Shown: in pieces, positions 47,176-56,214 of the stretch
Layout: the number at the start of each line of letters is the position of its first letter
Position numbering within the stretch: position 1 is the stretch's first letter
Source: Bacteroidota bacterium
GTDB taxonomy: Bacteria > Bacteroidota > Bacteroidia > Flavobacteriales > Flavobacteriaceae
Reading direction: 5' to 3'
Assembly (NCBI GenBank): GCA_020161455.1
Contig: JAIUNZ010000007.1
Location: forward strand, 108,527-172,526
DNA: 64,000 nucleotides
Position numbers and translations under genes: made by a program
The notes under the pieces: generated by a model
Seen by the model: the letters and a program-made list of their open reading frames with translations, nothing else
The model's database searches: none
Told to the model about the DNA's origin: nothing

Positions 47176-47350
47176 TTATTTTCTTTCTTTCCACTCTCGT
47201 TTCAGCATGGCAAATTGAAATTCACTTCCCCATTTTCCTTTGATGAATACCTTTTCTGTAAAATGACCTTCATGGTTAAATCCAGTGTTTTTTAGTAAAT
47301 TAATTGAAGCTATATTTTCACTATCAACTATCTCAACAACTCGGTGTGCT
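47176..47350 (-). pseudogene. GNAT acetyltransferase C-terminal fragment, copy 2
   Basis: The minus strand encodes HRVVEIVDSENIASINLL, then KNTGFNHEGHFTEKVFIKGK and WGSEFQFAMLKREWKERK before a TAA at 47176-47178. This is the last third of a RimJ/RimL-type GNAT enzyme, with the NxxSINLLxxxGFxxEG motif of the acetyl-CoA site. No GNAT-like sequence continues upstream, so the N-terminal two thirds are lost. Confidence 0.78.
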
Positions 47351-47351
47351 A

Positions 47352-47635
47352 AAGGCGGAATAAAACCTGGGTGTACCGGAATAGGGGGTAATTCAACTTC
47401 ATTTTTATTTTATTATTTTTATCATGTTTAATTTTGTAAGTTACATCAGCAAAAACATCATCAACATCAGTAAGCATTAAATTGTTTTTAGTGATGTTCA
47501 TTATTGAATTGTCCTCAAATTTTATTTTAGCATTGTAATAAGGTTGGTTTAAATATTCAACTCTAAGGTTAGTGTTAGTTTGATGCGTGTCATTAATTAT
47601 CTCTCAATTCAATATTTATGTAAAACGATCTCCAT
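47352..47635 (-). other. Decayed sequence, unidentified
   Basis: A minus-strand frame is open from about 47606 to the TAG at 47349-47351. It encodes residues such as LRVEYLNQPYYNAKIKFED and LTDVDDVFADVTYKIKH, but has no start codon and is bounded by a stop upstream. It looks like a gene remnant inserted between the GNAT fragment and the exported-protease fragment. I do not recognise the parent. Confidence 0.4.
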
Positions 47636-48067
47636 CTACTGAAAAAAATTATACGAAGCTATTGAATTTGTCTCATCTTTGATTACTCCTCTGTAGTGTT
47701 GCCCCCTAGAATATAATATGTTTTCTGATTTATCAGTATTTATTTTAAAATCTTCAGCAAAAGGATTTACTTTATAAAGTTTAACTGTTATGTTATCCTT
47801 TTATAAGAAAGTTTAATCTCAATCGTCTGGCAGTTATTTTTTATAATTTTTTCTAACTCAATTTCACTTAAAGAAGCCAATGTTACTTCTTTAACAGTTT
47901 TATTGATTTCCTCATTGGGTTCATTTTTTATTTTCAGAAAATAAATCGATTTTTTCAAACCTTGAGTTAGCGTCTTTATATCTTTTAACTTCATCATTAA
48001 CTCTTTTTTGTCCTATTGAAAAAAGCGGAAAGAGTAGTACCATGATTATAAACTTCATTTTTTTCAT
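47636..48067 (-). pseudogene. N-terminal remnant of an exported protease-like protein
   Basis: The minus strand starts at an ATG at 48067 with a signal peptide (MKKMKFIIMVLLFPLFSIGQ). It continues VNDEVKRYKDANSRFEKIDLF, shifts frame near 47930 into NEPNEEINKTVKEVTLASL, and shifts again near 47797 (one A apparently lost from a run) into VKLYKVNPFAEDFKINTDKS. It then reads HYRGVIKDETNSIASYNFF and ends at TAG 47636. The HYRGxI...NSIA block is reminiscent of the propeptide of reprolysin-like (M12) metalloproteases in flavobacteria. The catalytic domain is absent. Confidence 0.65.
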
Positions 48068-48079
48068 AATAGTAATTGT

Positions 48080-48631
48080 TTAGTTAGTTGGAGTTGTGTT
48101 ACCATATTCATTGTAATAACGAGGTAAAATGAATTCACCATCAGAAATGGTAACTATTTCTGTGTTGCTTCCAGCCACTCTTAATGGACCTTGAAATGTC
48201 CCTTTCACAGTACTAGAAGTGACTTCTGTAATTTGTAACTGAAAAGGAAATGTTCCATTTATCTCATAATCACCGTAAGTATTGTTATTTGTATCATAGT
48301 ATTGAAATAGCATAATGTGGGTTGCATGATTGTATGTCCCTGTAGTAACTTGTGTTAAGTCTTCAATATCACAACTAAAAAATGGATAAATCTGAGATAA
48401 AGAAGTCGATGCATACAAAGTAAGTGTTTTATTATTACCGCTACCTTGTTGTAAAGCCTGTGCTAAATGGGAAACAGAAATATTTTGACCATTTACTTTT
48501 GCTTTTATGTAATAACTTGTGCTTCCATTTTGATCATCATTAGAATCATCACTACTACAAGACGAAAGAATCATTACGGAAAAAAGAATGATTACTAAAG
48601 AGTTTACAATTGATTTAAATTTTGTTCTCAT
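48080..48631 (-). CDS. Lipoprotein of unknown function, paralog of the 36-kb lipoprotein
   Basis: A 183-residue protein with a lipoprotein signal (ending VMILSSC, lipid Cys25) and an Asp/Ser/Asn-rich linker. The mature part is beta-rich. It ends with VKGTFQGPLR and TISDGEF, the same pattern as KGTFSGTL / VTNGSF in the lipoprotein at 35993-36442. It is likely surface or periplasmic. It stands between the protease remnant and a larger lipoprotein, 20 bases from the latter, so it may share a transcript with it. Confidence 0.8.
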   Translation of the reverse strand: MRTKFKSIVNSLVIILFSVMILSSCSSDDSNDDQNGSTSYYIKAKVNGQNISVSHLAQALQQGSGNNKTLTLYASTSLSQIYPFFSCDIEDLTQVTTGTYNHATHIMLFQYYDTNNNTYGDYEINGTFPFQLQITEVTSSTVKGTFQGPLRVAGSNTEIVTISDGEFILPRYYNEYGNTTPTN

Positions 48632-48651
48632 AATTTTAATTTATTTGTTTA

Positions 48652-49863
48652 TTAATTTACTTTTTTGGTTAAAAGAAATGATTTAGTGCCATCAGTAATT
48701 ACAATTTTATACTTGCCTTTTTCTAATCCTAATATACATTTTTCGTTGTTATTTTGCACTTCTGTTATGTCAACAGGTATAGCTTCTTTAATATTTTCAT
48801 CATGATGATAAGCCAAAATCATTATTGGGTATTTTGCATTGATATTGTCTAATGGGATTTCTACCTTTTTATTTCCATTTGTAAACAACCAATCAGGTCT
48901 ATTATTTTCATAATATGTGTTTTTCTGAAAAATGGGTAAATCAAAATAGGATTCATTTCGTTTTAGTGAATAAGATTTTTCTAAACTATCTATTAAAACA
49001 ACAGCCTTTTCAGGTTGGATTGCTTTTAACATAGGATGATTAAATTTGTTATCACTTTTTTCACTAAATACGGTTTGATTAATGGTCAAAGGATCTTTTT
49101 GAGTGTATTCCTTAACTCTTTCTGCCATTGCTTTTTCCCAACTACTGTGTTTTCCTTCCATGGCATGGTCATAACCACAATGAATAATTGTTTTTCCTTT
49201 ATTTCTGTTTAAATAAGCTTGTATGTTTTTGGCTTGATCAATTTCTCTTTGATAACCGTCTGAACCTTCATTTTCTGTTTCATAGGGAAACACATAAAAG
49301 CCTAAATGAATGGCTTCTCTTATTAGATTTCCAAATTGAGGATCAGCTGTGTAGTAGCCTGTCTTCTGAATAGGGTATTTTCTAATGTGATTTAAACTAT
49401 CTAAATTATCGGTATAAAACAATGCTTCTAAACCAAGGTTTCGATAGCCCTTATCATACAGCTTTTTTAGTAATGATTTAGTAAAAAATCTATGATAAGA
49501 ATTATGATGTGCTTCGTTTATAATTATTATTTCATGTTTTTCTGACTCATTAATGATGTATTCTATAGCATCTATCTTTGTATATACTTTGTTTATTGAG
49601 TCAATTTGTTTTTGTTTCCAATTGGTTTCTTTAGAATTCCATCCTGCATCCCAATATTTCAAAGCGTTTCTATAATCTCCTTTAAGAGCATATTCTGATG
49701 CAGCTATTTGGTATTTCCGCTGGGTAGAATCATTTTTAAAATCGGCTTCAATTGCTGAATTGAATTTGTAAGTTGTTGAATACTCAATGGGTTCCAAATA
49801 ACCCTTGCATGAAAATATTAATATGGATAATAATAAGGATAATATTTTGCTTAATGATTTCAT
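48652..49863 (-). CDS. Lipoprotein with EreA/ChaN-like domain
   Basis: A 403-residue protein with lipid Cys19 (LLSILIFSCKG). Residues about 50-75 look like a TPR-like helical hairpin. The core (about 100-260) has IIIINEAHHNSYHRFF (Glu117, His119, His120, His124), then LGLEALFY (Glu146) and IIHCGYDHAMEG. Paired Glu/His motifs of this type occur in the erythromycin esterase / ChaN / TraB-like superfamily. The assignment to a superfamily is moderate and no substrate can be named; macrolide resistance should not be inferred. The last 40 residues look like a small beta domain. Confidence 0.6.
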   Translation of the reverse strand: MKSLSKILSLLLSILIFSCKGYLEPIEYSTTYKFNSAIEADFKNDSTQRKYQIAASEYALKGDYRNALKYWDAGWNSKETNWKQKQIDSINKVYTKIDAIEYIINESEKHEIIIINEAHHNSYHRFFTKSLLKKLYDKGYRNLGLEALFYTDNLDSLNHIRKYPIQKTGYYTADPQFGNLIREAIHLGFYVFPYETENEGSDGYQREIDQAKNIQAYLNRNKGKTIIHCGYDHAMEGKHSSWEKAMAERVKEYTQKDPLTINQTVFSEKSDNKFNHPMLKAIQPEKAVVLIDSLEKSYSLKRNESYFDLPIFQKNTYYENNRPDWLFTNGNKKVEIPLDNINAKYPIMILAYHHDENIKEAIPVDITEVQNNNEKCILGLEKGKYKIVITDGTKSFLLTKKVN

Positions 49864-49944
49864 CTTTAATTTTTTTTTGAGCTTTTTAAGTTGTTGATTT
49901 AAAATTTTAAGTATAAAAAATTAAATATTTTACTTTACTGATTT

Positions 49945-50065
49945 TTATTTTTAAAAATAGTATCGAAAAGCCAATTGTAAACAACTGTTCTCGACACACT
50001 TTTTACTCTATTGCTTTGCGTAAAAATCGAACTGACGTGAGTGAGTGGTCGTCAGTTCGAGTTTT
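49945..50065. repeat. Palindrome-bearing copy of the intergenic element
   Basis: The left part carries TTAAAAATAGTATCGAAAAG and GTTCTCGACACA, matching the reverse complement of the 168-bp element at 36.6-36.97 kb. The right part is a perfect 10-bp inverted repeat CGAACTGACG / CGTCAGTTCG (50028-50037 and 50050-50059) with a 12-nt loop, followed by a T run. It lies just after the stop of the ABC-M1 fusion gene and may also act as its terminator. Confidence 0.75.
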
Positions 50066-50077
50066 TTCTTTAAATCA

Positions 50078-53000
50078 TTACTTTGAAATTTCCTCTAATG
50101 TCTTTGTGTTATCATCCGGAATACGGTCTATCATTTTGTTATACGGATCGATACCTGCTTTGATTGGTAGTTTCTTTGTGATAAAAGTATAAATAGATTT
50201 TCCTGGTTTCACCCAAACTTTCTTCATAACTAAAGGTACCTTTGTAGTCATGCCTTGTTTGTTTTTAGTATCATTATCAAATACTGCAATATCTAATAAG
50301 TTTGGTTGAGTTCCTATAGACAATAACTTGCCATTACCATCAAAATAGCTTTTTGAACTTTCTACTTCGAGAGTTACTTCGTAGTTGCCTTTGGCTACTT
50401 TTTTATAAGTGGCTTTTATTACCTTATTAGAGTAAAGTGTGATCTTTTTGAAACTATCTTCTAAGTAATACTGTAAGTCTGTCGGCGTTGCTGCCTTCAT
50501 AAAGTCATACCATTCTAATGTAGTAGTGAAAGGTGCTTTTTGTCTGAAACGTGCTGCCTCTACATAGGCTTTGAAAGCCTTATTTAAGTTCTTTTCACCT
50601 ATTAAATCTTGAAGACCATAAAGTACCAAACTGCCTTTTTGATACCACACATACTTCTGATTATCATTGTCCATCAAAGTTTTTTCAAACTTACTTTCGT
50701 TTGCTCTACTACGCAAATACGTATCCAAATCTTCTTTTAAAAATTTTTGCATGGCATCTATTCCATATTCTTTTTTCATTACCATCAACGAAGAATACTC
50801 CGCCATTGATTCTGAAATTTGATTGGCGCCACGAGTTGCAGAAGGCATAACTTGATGACTCCACCATTGATGGGCAACTTCATGTGCGGTTACTGTATAC
50901 ACATAATCCAAATCATTTGCATCACTAAAATCTCCTACCCAGCCAAAACTTTCTGCAAACGGAACCGTATTAGGAAAGGATTGTGCAAAACTGGCATAAC
51001 GAGGGAATTCGAGTATCCGCATTTGAGTATACTGGTACGGGCCATAATTCTCTGAATAATAATCCATCGATTGTTTTACGCTTTTTACAAAACGATCAAT
51101 ATTATAGGTATGTGTTGGGTGATGGTATATTTCTATATTTACTTTTTTGCCGGCTTTGCCTTGCCAAACTTCTTTATGAATAGCATATTTAGCAGATGAA
51201 ATGTTATAGAAAAAGTCTAACTTATCATTCATTTTATATGTATAGTACATTCTGCCATTGGCTTTCCATTTTTTCTGCAAATAGCCTGGCATAATAGCAA
51301 TTTGATCGGGTGCTGTACTCACTGTTCCTTCAAAAGAGATCAAATCACCATCATCGTTAAATAATAGATTACTCAATCCCCAGGCATCGGTTTGTGCTGG
51401 TTCCTGATAATCTTTAATAGGCAGCTTGTATTTTTTTCTATCCTGATCACTTGTTAGCTCGCCTTGGGTATCATAACCAAAAGAAGGGATGAAGTTGTTG
51501 TTTAAAAATGTACCGTTGTTCACAATATCGGAACCCGAACCTTCATTAGGAAACCCTTTATAGAAGCCAATAACTTGTAAAACCATTGTAATGGTATCCT
51601 TAGGTTGTAATGGTTTGTTAAAAGTATAAATTTCATAACCAAAGTCCTTATACTTTTTAGTTAGTTTTGGAGTTTTACCTTCAATAGTAAAGGTATTTAC
51701 TTCTTTTTTTAGTATACCTTCCGGACCCCAATTCAAATGTAAAGTGTTAATAACTTCATTAGATTTATTTACCAATTTATAAGTTACCTTAACTTTGGCT
51801 GACCTGTTTTCTGGAAATAAATCGGCGTCTACTTTTACATCAATAACTTTTGGTTGCACAATTTTATCATACTTGCTGAGTTGTTTTTCATATTCGGCAG
51901 AAGCAATAGTTCTTTCTTTTACTGTTTTATAGTTGTTCAGAATTTTGGTATTGTAATAAATAAAGCCACCCGAACCCATAAAAATGAAAAGCAAAATAAA
52001 GAATGCTGAAATCGTTCTAATATTCAATCGTTCTCTTGCTATTTGCCAACGTGCTTTTCTACCAGAGTCGGTTCCACGTTTCCAGAATAGATATCCAATG
52101 AGTAGTAAAACACCACCGCAAGCCAACCAATAGGTTCTAAACCAAAATAGCGCTTCGGCAAAATGCCCAAATCCATTCATGTCAGATAATGTATAGTTTG
52201 GTGCGTAACTATATAAGTATAAATTGTTGTCTATATTGGCGAATTGATTCAATCCAAAAATAAATACCCAAATCGCAATCGCAATAAAGTGACCCATAAA
52301 CTTTTTGGTCACTAATGAATGCACAAAAAAGGCCAATAAAGCGAAAATGATGTACTTAGGAAATTCTATTAAATACAAATCAGTAAAGTACATATTAAAA
52401 TCGAAATTGAAATACCCTTTAATAATTTGAATGAGTAAACCGTTAAACAAAATGATGTTAACTAAGACAAAACTAATCATCACTAAGGATAAAAACTTAG
52501 ATCCATATACCAATCGATTCGGTAAAGGAAGTGCACCAAATATCTGATCATAATTAACGTTGCGTTCTCGATGCAATACTTCACCTGTAATAAACACGAT
52601 AAGGATAAAGATGAGCATCGCATACGTATCATTTTTTATTTCCAACATATAAATAGTCGTTGGTAATGAAGGTGTTCCGTAAATAGGAGCGCCAAACCAT
52701 GCATCAAAGAATAGGGAGAAGACTGCAGCAATTAGAATGGCTATAAAGAAGTTATCTTTAATGATGTTCTTGAATTCCATAGAGGCTAAATCAATCAATA
52801 ATCTAGCATTTAAGCCTTTGGAGAATACTTTTGAAACCTTAGGGATTTTAGTAAAGGCAGCAGTTACATTGGCTTCATCTAAGTTATCATTTTTCTTTTT
52901 TGAAGTATAATTTTTCTTTAAAAAATTCATAAAGTCAAATCGGAACAATGTAAAAAGCATAGCTGACACACCCAAACCAACCCATATAAGACGATTCCAA

Positions 53001-53722
53001 ATAAGCATTCCTTGAAAAGGAACCGTCATCGAGTTTCTTTCTTCCGGTGTCCAATATCGAATAATATTCAGATATGTTCCTAAACCAAAAGGGTCTAATA
53101 AGCTTACTACGTTTTCTTTTTCAATATCTTTAGTTAAGGTTATCGTAATTATATAAATAATAAATAAAATGGAGCCACCGGCATAGGCCAACATCACCCT
53201 TTTCGTCAAACTAACCAAAGCAAAGAAAATACATCCTGCAAAGAAAAAATTTGTCCAATACAGCATTAGTGTAGGTTGGATGTAATACCATAGATTAAAG
53301 CTAGTAAAGCGTTCTGCTTCCTCATAGCCAGCATAAGGGCCAATCATAAAACCTATAATTAATCCCAATTGCAATCCTAGGCTAACCATAAGCAGTATGG
53401 TCATGGAACCAAAAAAGCGGCCTAACAAATAGCCTTTTTCAGTAATGGGATAGGAAAAAAAGTAATTCTCGGTTTTATGTTCAATATCTCTATATACTGG
53501 AACGCCCATAATAGCACTGGTCAGCATAATACCAAAAATACTAAAGGTTGATAACATAGTGGCAATAGCGATAGGAGAGTTCACAAATACCTTCTCTGAA
53601 TTTGGACCATTTCCGCCAATAGCCATAATTAATCCAAACAACATTAGTATACCAAAGTAGGACCAAGTAGCAGGTCTTTTTAATCTATATCTGATTTCGA
53701 ATAAGAATATTTCTTTAAACAT
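50078..53722 (-). CDS. ABC-2 permease fused to M1 aminopeptidase
   Basis: A 1214-residue fusion. The N-terminal half (about 1-600) has some 12 transmembrane helices in two blocks, typical of ABC-2 exporter permeases. The C-terminal half is a periplasm-facing gluzincin domain with the zinc motif HEVAH (947-951) and the third ligand Glu971 in SESMAEYSSL, at the 20-residue spacing seen in this subfamily. A beta-rich domain (about 630-860) precedes it. It works with the ATPase encoded 33 bases upstream. The likely role is export coupled to peptide processing or membrane-protein turnover; the substrate is not known. Confidence 0.92.
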   Translation of the reverse strand: MFKEIFLFEIRYRLKRPATWSYFGILMLFGLIMAIGGNGPNSEKVFVNSPIAIATMLSTFSIFGIMLTSAIMGVPVYRDIEHKTENYFFSYPITEKGYLLGRFFGSMTILLMVSLGLQLGLIIGFMIGPYAGYEEAERFTSFNLWYYIQPTLMLYWTNFFFAGCIFFALVSLTKRVMLAYAGGSILFIIYIITITLTKDIEKENVVSLLDPFGLGTYLNIIRYWTPEERNSMTVPFQGMLIWNRLIWVGLGVSAMLFTLFRFDFMNFLKKNYTSKKKNDNLDEANVTAAFTKIPKVSKVFSKGLNARLLIDLASMEFKNIIKDNFFIAILIAAVFSLFFDAWFGAPIYGTPSLPTTIYMLEIKNDTYAMLIFILIVFITGEVLHRERNVNYDQIFGALPLPNRLVYGSKFLSLVMISFVLVNIILFNGLLIQIIKGYFNFDFNMYFTDLYLIEFPKYIIFALLAFFVHSLVTKKFMGHFIAIAIWVFIFGLNQFANIDNNLYLYSYAPNYTLSDMNGFGHFAEALFWFRTYWLACGGVLLLIGYLFWKRGTDSGRKARWQIARERLNIRTISAFFILLFIFMGSGGFIYYNTKILNNYKTVKERTIASAEYEKQLSKYDKIVQPKVIDVKVDADLFPENRSAKVKVTYKLVNKSNEVINTLHLNWGPEGILKKEVNTFTIEGKTPKLTKKYKDFGYEIYTFNKPLQPKDTITMVLQVIGFYKGFPNEGSGSDIVNNGTFLNNNFIPSFGYDTQGELTSDQDRKKYKLPIKDYQEPAQTDAWGLSNLLFNDDGDLISFEGTVSTAPDQIAIMPGYLQKKWKANGRMYYTYKMNDKLDFFYNISSAKYAIHKEVWQGKAGKKVNIEIYHHPTHTYNIDRFVKSVKQSMDYYSENYGPYQYTQMRILEFPRYASFAQSFPNTVPFAESFGWVGDFSDANDLDYVYTVTAHEVAHQWWSHQVMPSATRGANQISESMAEYSSLMVMKKEYGIDAMQKFLKEDLDTYLRSRANESKFEKTLMDNDNQKYVWYQKGSLVLYGLQDLIGEKNLNKAFKAYVEAARFRQKAPFTTTLEWYDFMKAATPTDLQYYLEDSFKKITLYSNKVIKATYKKVAKGNYEVTLEVESSKSYFDGNGKLLSIGTQPNLLDIAVFDNDTKNKQGMTTKVPLVMKKVWVKPGKSIYTFITKKLPIKAGIDPYNKMIDRIPDDNTKTLEEISK

Positions 53723-53755
53723 AATTGAATAATTTTATAGGTTCGGATTAAACAA

Positions 53756-54643
53756 TTATACTAAAGTACTATTCAACCTTGAAGTGATTTCAGCAAAATA
53801 CACGTCTTCTAAATTGGCTTCAAAGGCTTCAAAAGAAGTATCAGGTTTGTTATCGCTCAAGACATGAATAACGGTTTTCCCAGCTTTCAAATGTGTAGAA
53901 ATAACTTGTAAATTGGTTCTATAATTTGCCAACTTGTCTTTTTCAATGGCTTTAGTCCATATTCTGCCTTTAATGCCTTCGGTTAATTGATTTGGATTTC
54001 CTTTTGCCACAACTTCTCCCAAACAAATAATCGCCATGTTAGTACATAAGTTAGAAATATCTTCTACTATATGCGTGGACAAAATAACAATCGTATTTTC
54101 TCCAATTTCACATAGTAAATTATGAAAACGATTCCTTTCAGCAGGATCTAAACCAGTTGTAGGCTCATCTACAATAATTAATTTTGGATCACCAATTAAG
54201 GCTTGTGCAATACCAAATCGTTGCTTCATTCCACCAGAATAGGTTCCTAAACTTTTATTTCGAACATCCCATAAATTGGTTTTGTTTAATAAAGACTGTA
54301 CTAATTCTTTGCGTTCGCCTTTATTTGAAATACCTTTCAAGGAAGCTATATGATCAAGCATTGTATAAGAACTAACTTTAGGATACACACCAAATTCTTG
54401 AGGAAGGTATCCTAGAATTTTTCGAACTTCGGCTTTATCTTTTAAAATATCTAAATCACCTAAGAATGCTGAGCCGGAATCAGCTTGTTGCAAAGTAGCG
54501 AGCGTTCTAATTAAGGATGATTTCCCTGCACCGTTAGGTCCTAAAAGACCAAACATACCTTGAGGGATGTCTAATGTGATGTCTTTCAATGCGTTAACAC
54601 CGTTTGAATAGGTTTTTCTTAAATTTTTGATTTTTAATTCCAT
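53756..54643 (-). CDS. ABC transporter ATP-binding protein
   Basis: A 295-residue ATPase of the ABC-2 exporter type. Walker A is GPNGAGKSS (35-43), the signature is YSGGMKQR (near 138-145) and Walker B is LIIVDEPTTGLDP (about 157-169), followed by the H-loop STHIVEDIS. The C-terminal 80 residues are the regulatory extension of this class. It precedes the permease-peptidase fusion by 33 bp and powers it. The upstream 231 bp shows no clear promoter or other gene. Confidence 0.94.
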   Translation of the reverse strand: MELKIKNLRKTYSNGVNALKDITLDIPQGMFGLLGPNGAGKSSLIRTLATLQQADSGSAFLGDLDILKDKAEVRKILGYLPQEFGVYPKVSSYTMLDHIASLKGISNKGERKELVQSLLNKTNLWDVRNKSLGTYSGGMKQRFGIAQALIGDPKLIIVDEPTTGLDPAERNRFHNLLCEIGENTIVILSTHIVEDISNLCTNMAIICLGEVVAKGNPNQLTEGIKGRIWTKAIEKDKLANYRTNLQVISTHLKAGKTVIHVLSDNKPDTSFEAFEANLEDVYFAEITSRLNSTLV

Positions 54644-54874
54644 AATTTGATTGATTTTTTGATTGATTAATATTTTTAATAATAGTTATTTTTTTAAAAA
54701 TGTAAGGGTTACAATATAAAGTAACAGTACTGTTGTTTTAGTCTTACTATTCCAAAGTATGTTACAGTTTTTTATCCCTAAGTTTTTGAGTATTAGCGAT
54801 TATTAATCCTAAAAGCCCGCAAAAGCTTAAAACTTGTGTTAGCGATTTTACTTTACTTTTCTACGGTATTTTTA

Positions 54875-55234
54875 TCAGTATTTTTGCTCGTCAATTGACT
54901 TTGTAATTTGAGATTTAACTTTTCCAGTATGTTCTGTTGTTTTTGATTCAATTAGCATAATTAAGCATTCTTCTTTAGATGAAACTCTGTGATTGATTCC
55001 TTTTTTTACAACATAAAAATCCCCTTTTTGCATAACGAAATTTTCCTGATTTTCAATTTCCATTAATAAAGAACCTTCAACGATATAAAATAATTCGTCT
55101 TCACTTTCGTGATTATGCCATGGAATTTCTTGCCCTTTTATTTTGGCTGCTTTAATAAATTGGTCGTTTACTTCTCCAATTATTCTGGGTGAGAAATATT
55201 TATCAACTTTCAAAAACTCATTTTTTAAATTCAT
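54875..55234 (-). CDS. Cupin-domain protein
   Basis: A 119-residue single-domain cupin. Motif 1 is IPWHNHESEDELFYIVEGSL (about 37-56, with the His-x-His and Glu metal ligands). Motif 2 is the later KGDFYVVKKGINHRVSS with its conserved His. Such small cupins bind a metal and a small ligand; enzymatic or sensing role is unknown. It is last in a minus-strand cluster with DoxX and a haem-b-like membrane protein. Confidence 0.88.
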   Translation of the reverse strand: MNLKNEFLKVDKYFSPRIIGEVNDQFIKAAKIKGQEIPWHNHESEDELFYIVEGSLLMEIENQENFVMQKGDFYVVKKGINHRVSSKEECLIMLIESKTTEHTGKVKSQITKSIDEQKY

Positions 55235-55259
55235 AACTTATTTTTTTCTTTTGATTATT

Positions 55260-55400
55260 TTACCTTCTTTGCATTTCCTGATCTTTTTCAACCATTCTTG
55301 TTAACTCTAGATTGTCTTTAATTTCTATTTTATCATTTTTTACAGCGTTTTATGCATGTAGCAATACTGCTAAAAGTAGTCCATAAGAAGTTTTCTTCAT
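55260..55400 (-). pseudogene. Short exported protein gene with in-frame stop
   Basis: From ATG 55400 the minus strand reads MKKTSYGLLLAVLLHA, then TAA, then NAVKNDKIEIKDNLELTRM and VEKDQEMQRR before a second TAA at 55260. The first part is a signal peptide. The second carries an LxxxMxxDQxxR pattern reminiscent of DUF6624 proteins. Both halves are in the same frame, so one nonsense codon separates them. It is likely a truncated remnant. Confidence 0.55.
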
Positions 55401-55405
55401 TTTTG

Positions 55406-56014
55406 TTAATTTAATTTATATTCATTTGGAATTATCATTCCATTAAAGTGATTCGTTAGTCCATAAAAAATTACTATTATTACCAAAACACCCAAAAGTA
55501 TAATTCCAATGGATTGTTTTATTGGGGTTAACCCCAATATGTTTTTATTCATTTTTTTGTTATGAATACACGCTACATGGCAAAAAAAAGACATAATAGC
55601 TATAACATAATATGGAATGAAAAACAAGTTTAAAGGAAAGATATTTAAGCCAGCTGCTCCAAAATAGATATTAGTGTCGAGCTTTAATATTATTCTCCCT
55701 ATCATGACAGCACCTATGTGAACAATAAAAAAGAATGCAAGATATAGACCTGAATAGATGCTTAATTTTTCAAATTTTGAAATTGCTTTTTTTCTATTTT
55801 GAAAAACCATTTTGATTCCCGAAACAATTTGTATCACAACAGCACTTAATAAAATAATTTCAACAAAAATATTTCTATAAACAAGTCTTATAGAATTCAT
55901 TATTTCGATATGTTTTTCTACTCCAAATACACTAAAGACATGATTAACCAAATGAAGGCTAACAAATAGTGAAATTATTACACCAGAAATGTAATGGATT
56001 CTTTTTGTAATCAT
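55406..56014 (-). CDS. Integral membrane protein, haem-b-like histidine pattern
   Basis: A 202-residue protein with five predicted helices (about 8-28, 46-68, 83-108, 122-145 and 163-185). Histidines lie within or next to helices: HYISG at 7, LHLVNH (21 and 25), FIVHIGAVM (near 98) and FFCHVACIH (near 149 and 154). The pattern recalls the cytochrome b superfamily of succinate dehydrogenase anchors, but identity is low by eye and no partner gene is present. It starts 3 bases after a broken small ORF. Confidence 0.6.
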   Translation of the reverse strand: MITKRIHYISGVIISLFVSLHLVNHVFSVFGVEKHIEIMNSIRLVYRNIFVEIILLSAVVIQIVSGIKMVFQNRKKAISKFEKLSIYSGLYLAFFFIVHIGAVMIGRIILKLDTNIYFGAAGLNIFPLNLFFIPYYVIAIMSFFCHVACIHNKKMNKNILGLTPIKQSIGIILLGVLVIIVIFYGLTNHFNGMIIPNEYKLN

Positions 56015-56016
56015 TT

Positions 56017-56187
56017 TTATAATGAGATTGGGTATATGTTAATTGTCTTCATAACTAATTCAATTGAAAATATAATGGTGGATTTATAAACCTCTTTGGG
56101 TTTGGATGCCTCTTGTTTTTTAGAGTTGTAGTTTTAAATAATAACCGAGATTACAAGTATTAATACAGTTTTTATTATGAGTTTCAT
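56017..56187 (-). pseudogene. Small lipoprotein-like ORF with in-frame stop
   Basis: From ATG 56187 the minus strand reads MKLIIKTVLILVISVII, then TAA (56134-56136), then NYNSKKQEASKPKEVYKSTI and IFSIELVMKTINIYPISL to a TAA at 56017. The stop falls where the lipobox Cys of a small lipoprotein would be expected. The downstream half is in the same frame. It is probably an inactivated small lipoprotein gene between doxX and the membrane protein gene. Confidence 0.5.
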
Positions 56188-56214
56188 TTTTTAATATATT
56201 TGATTTCAAAATCA

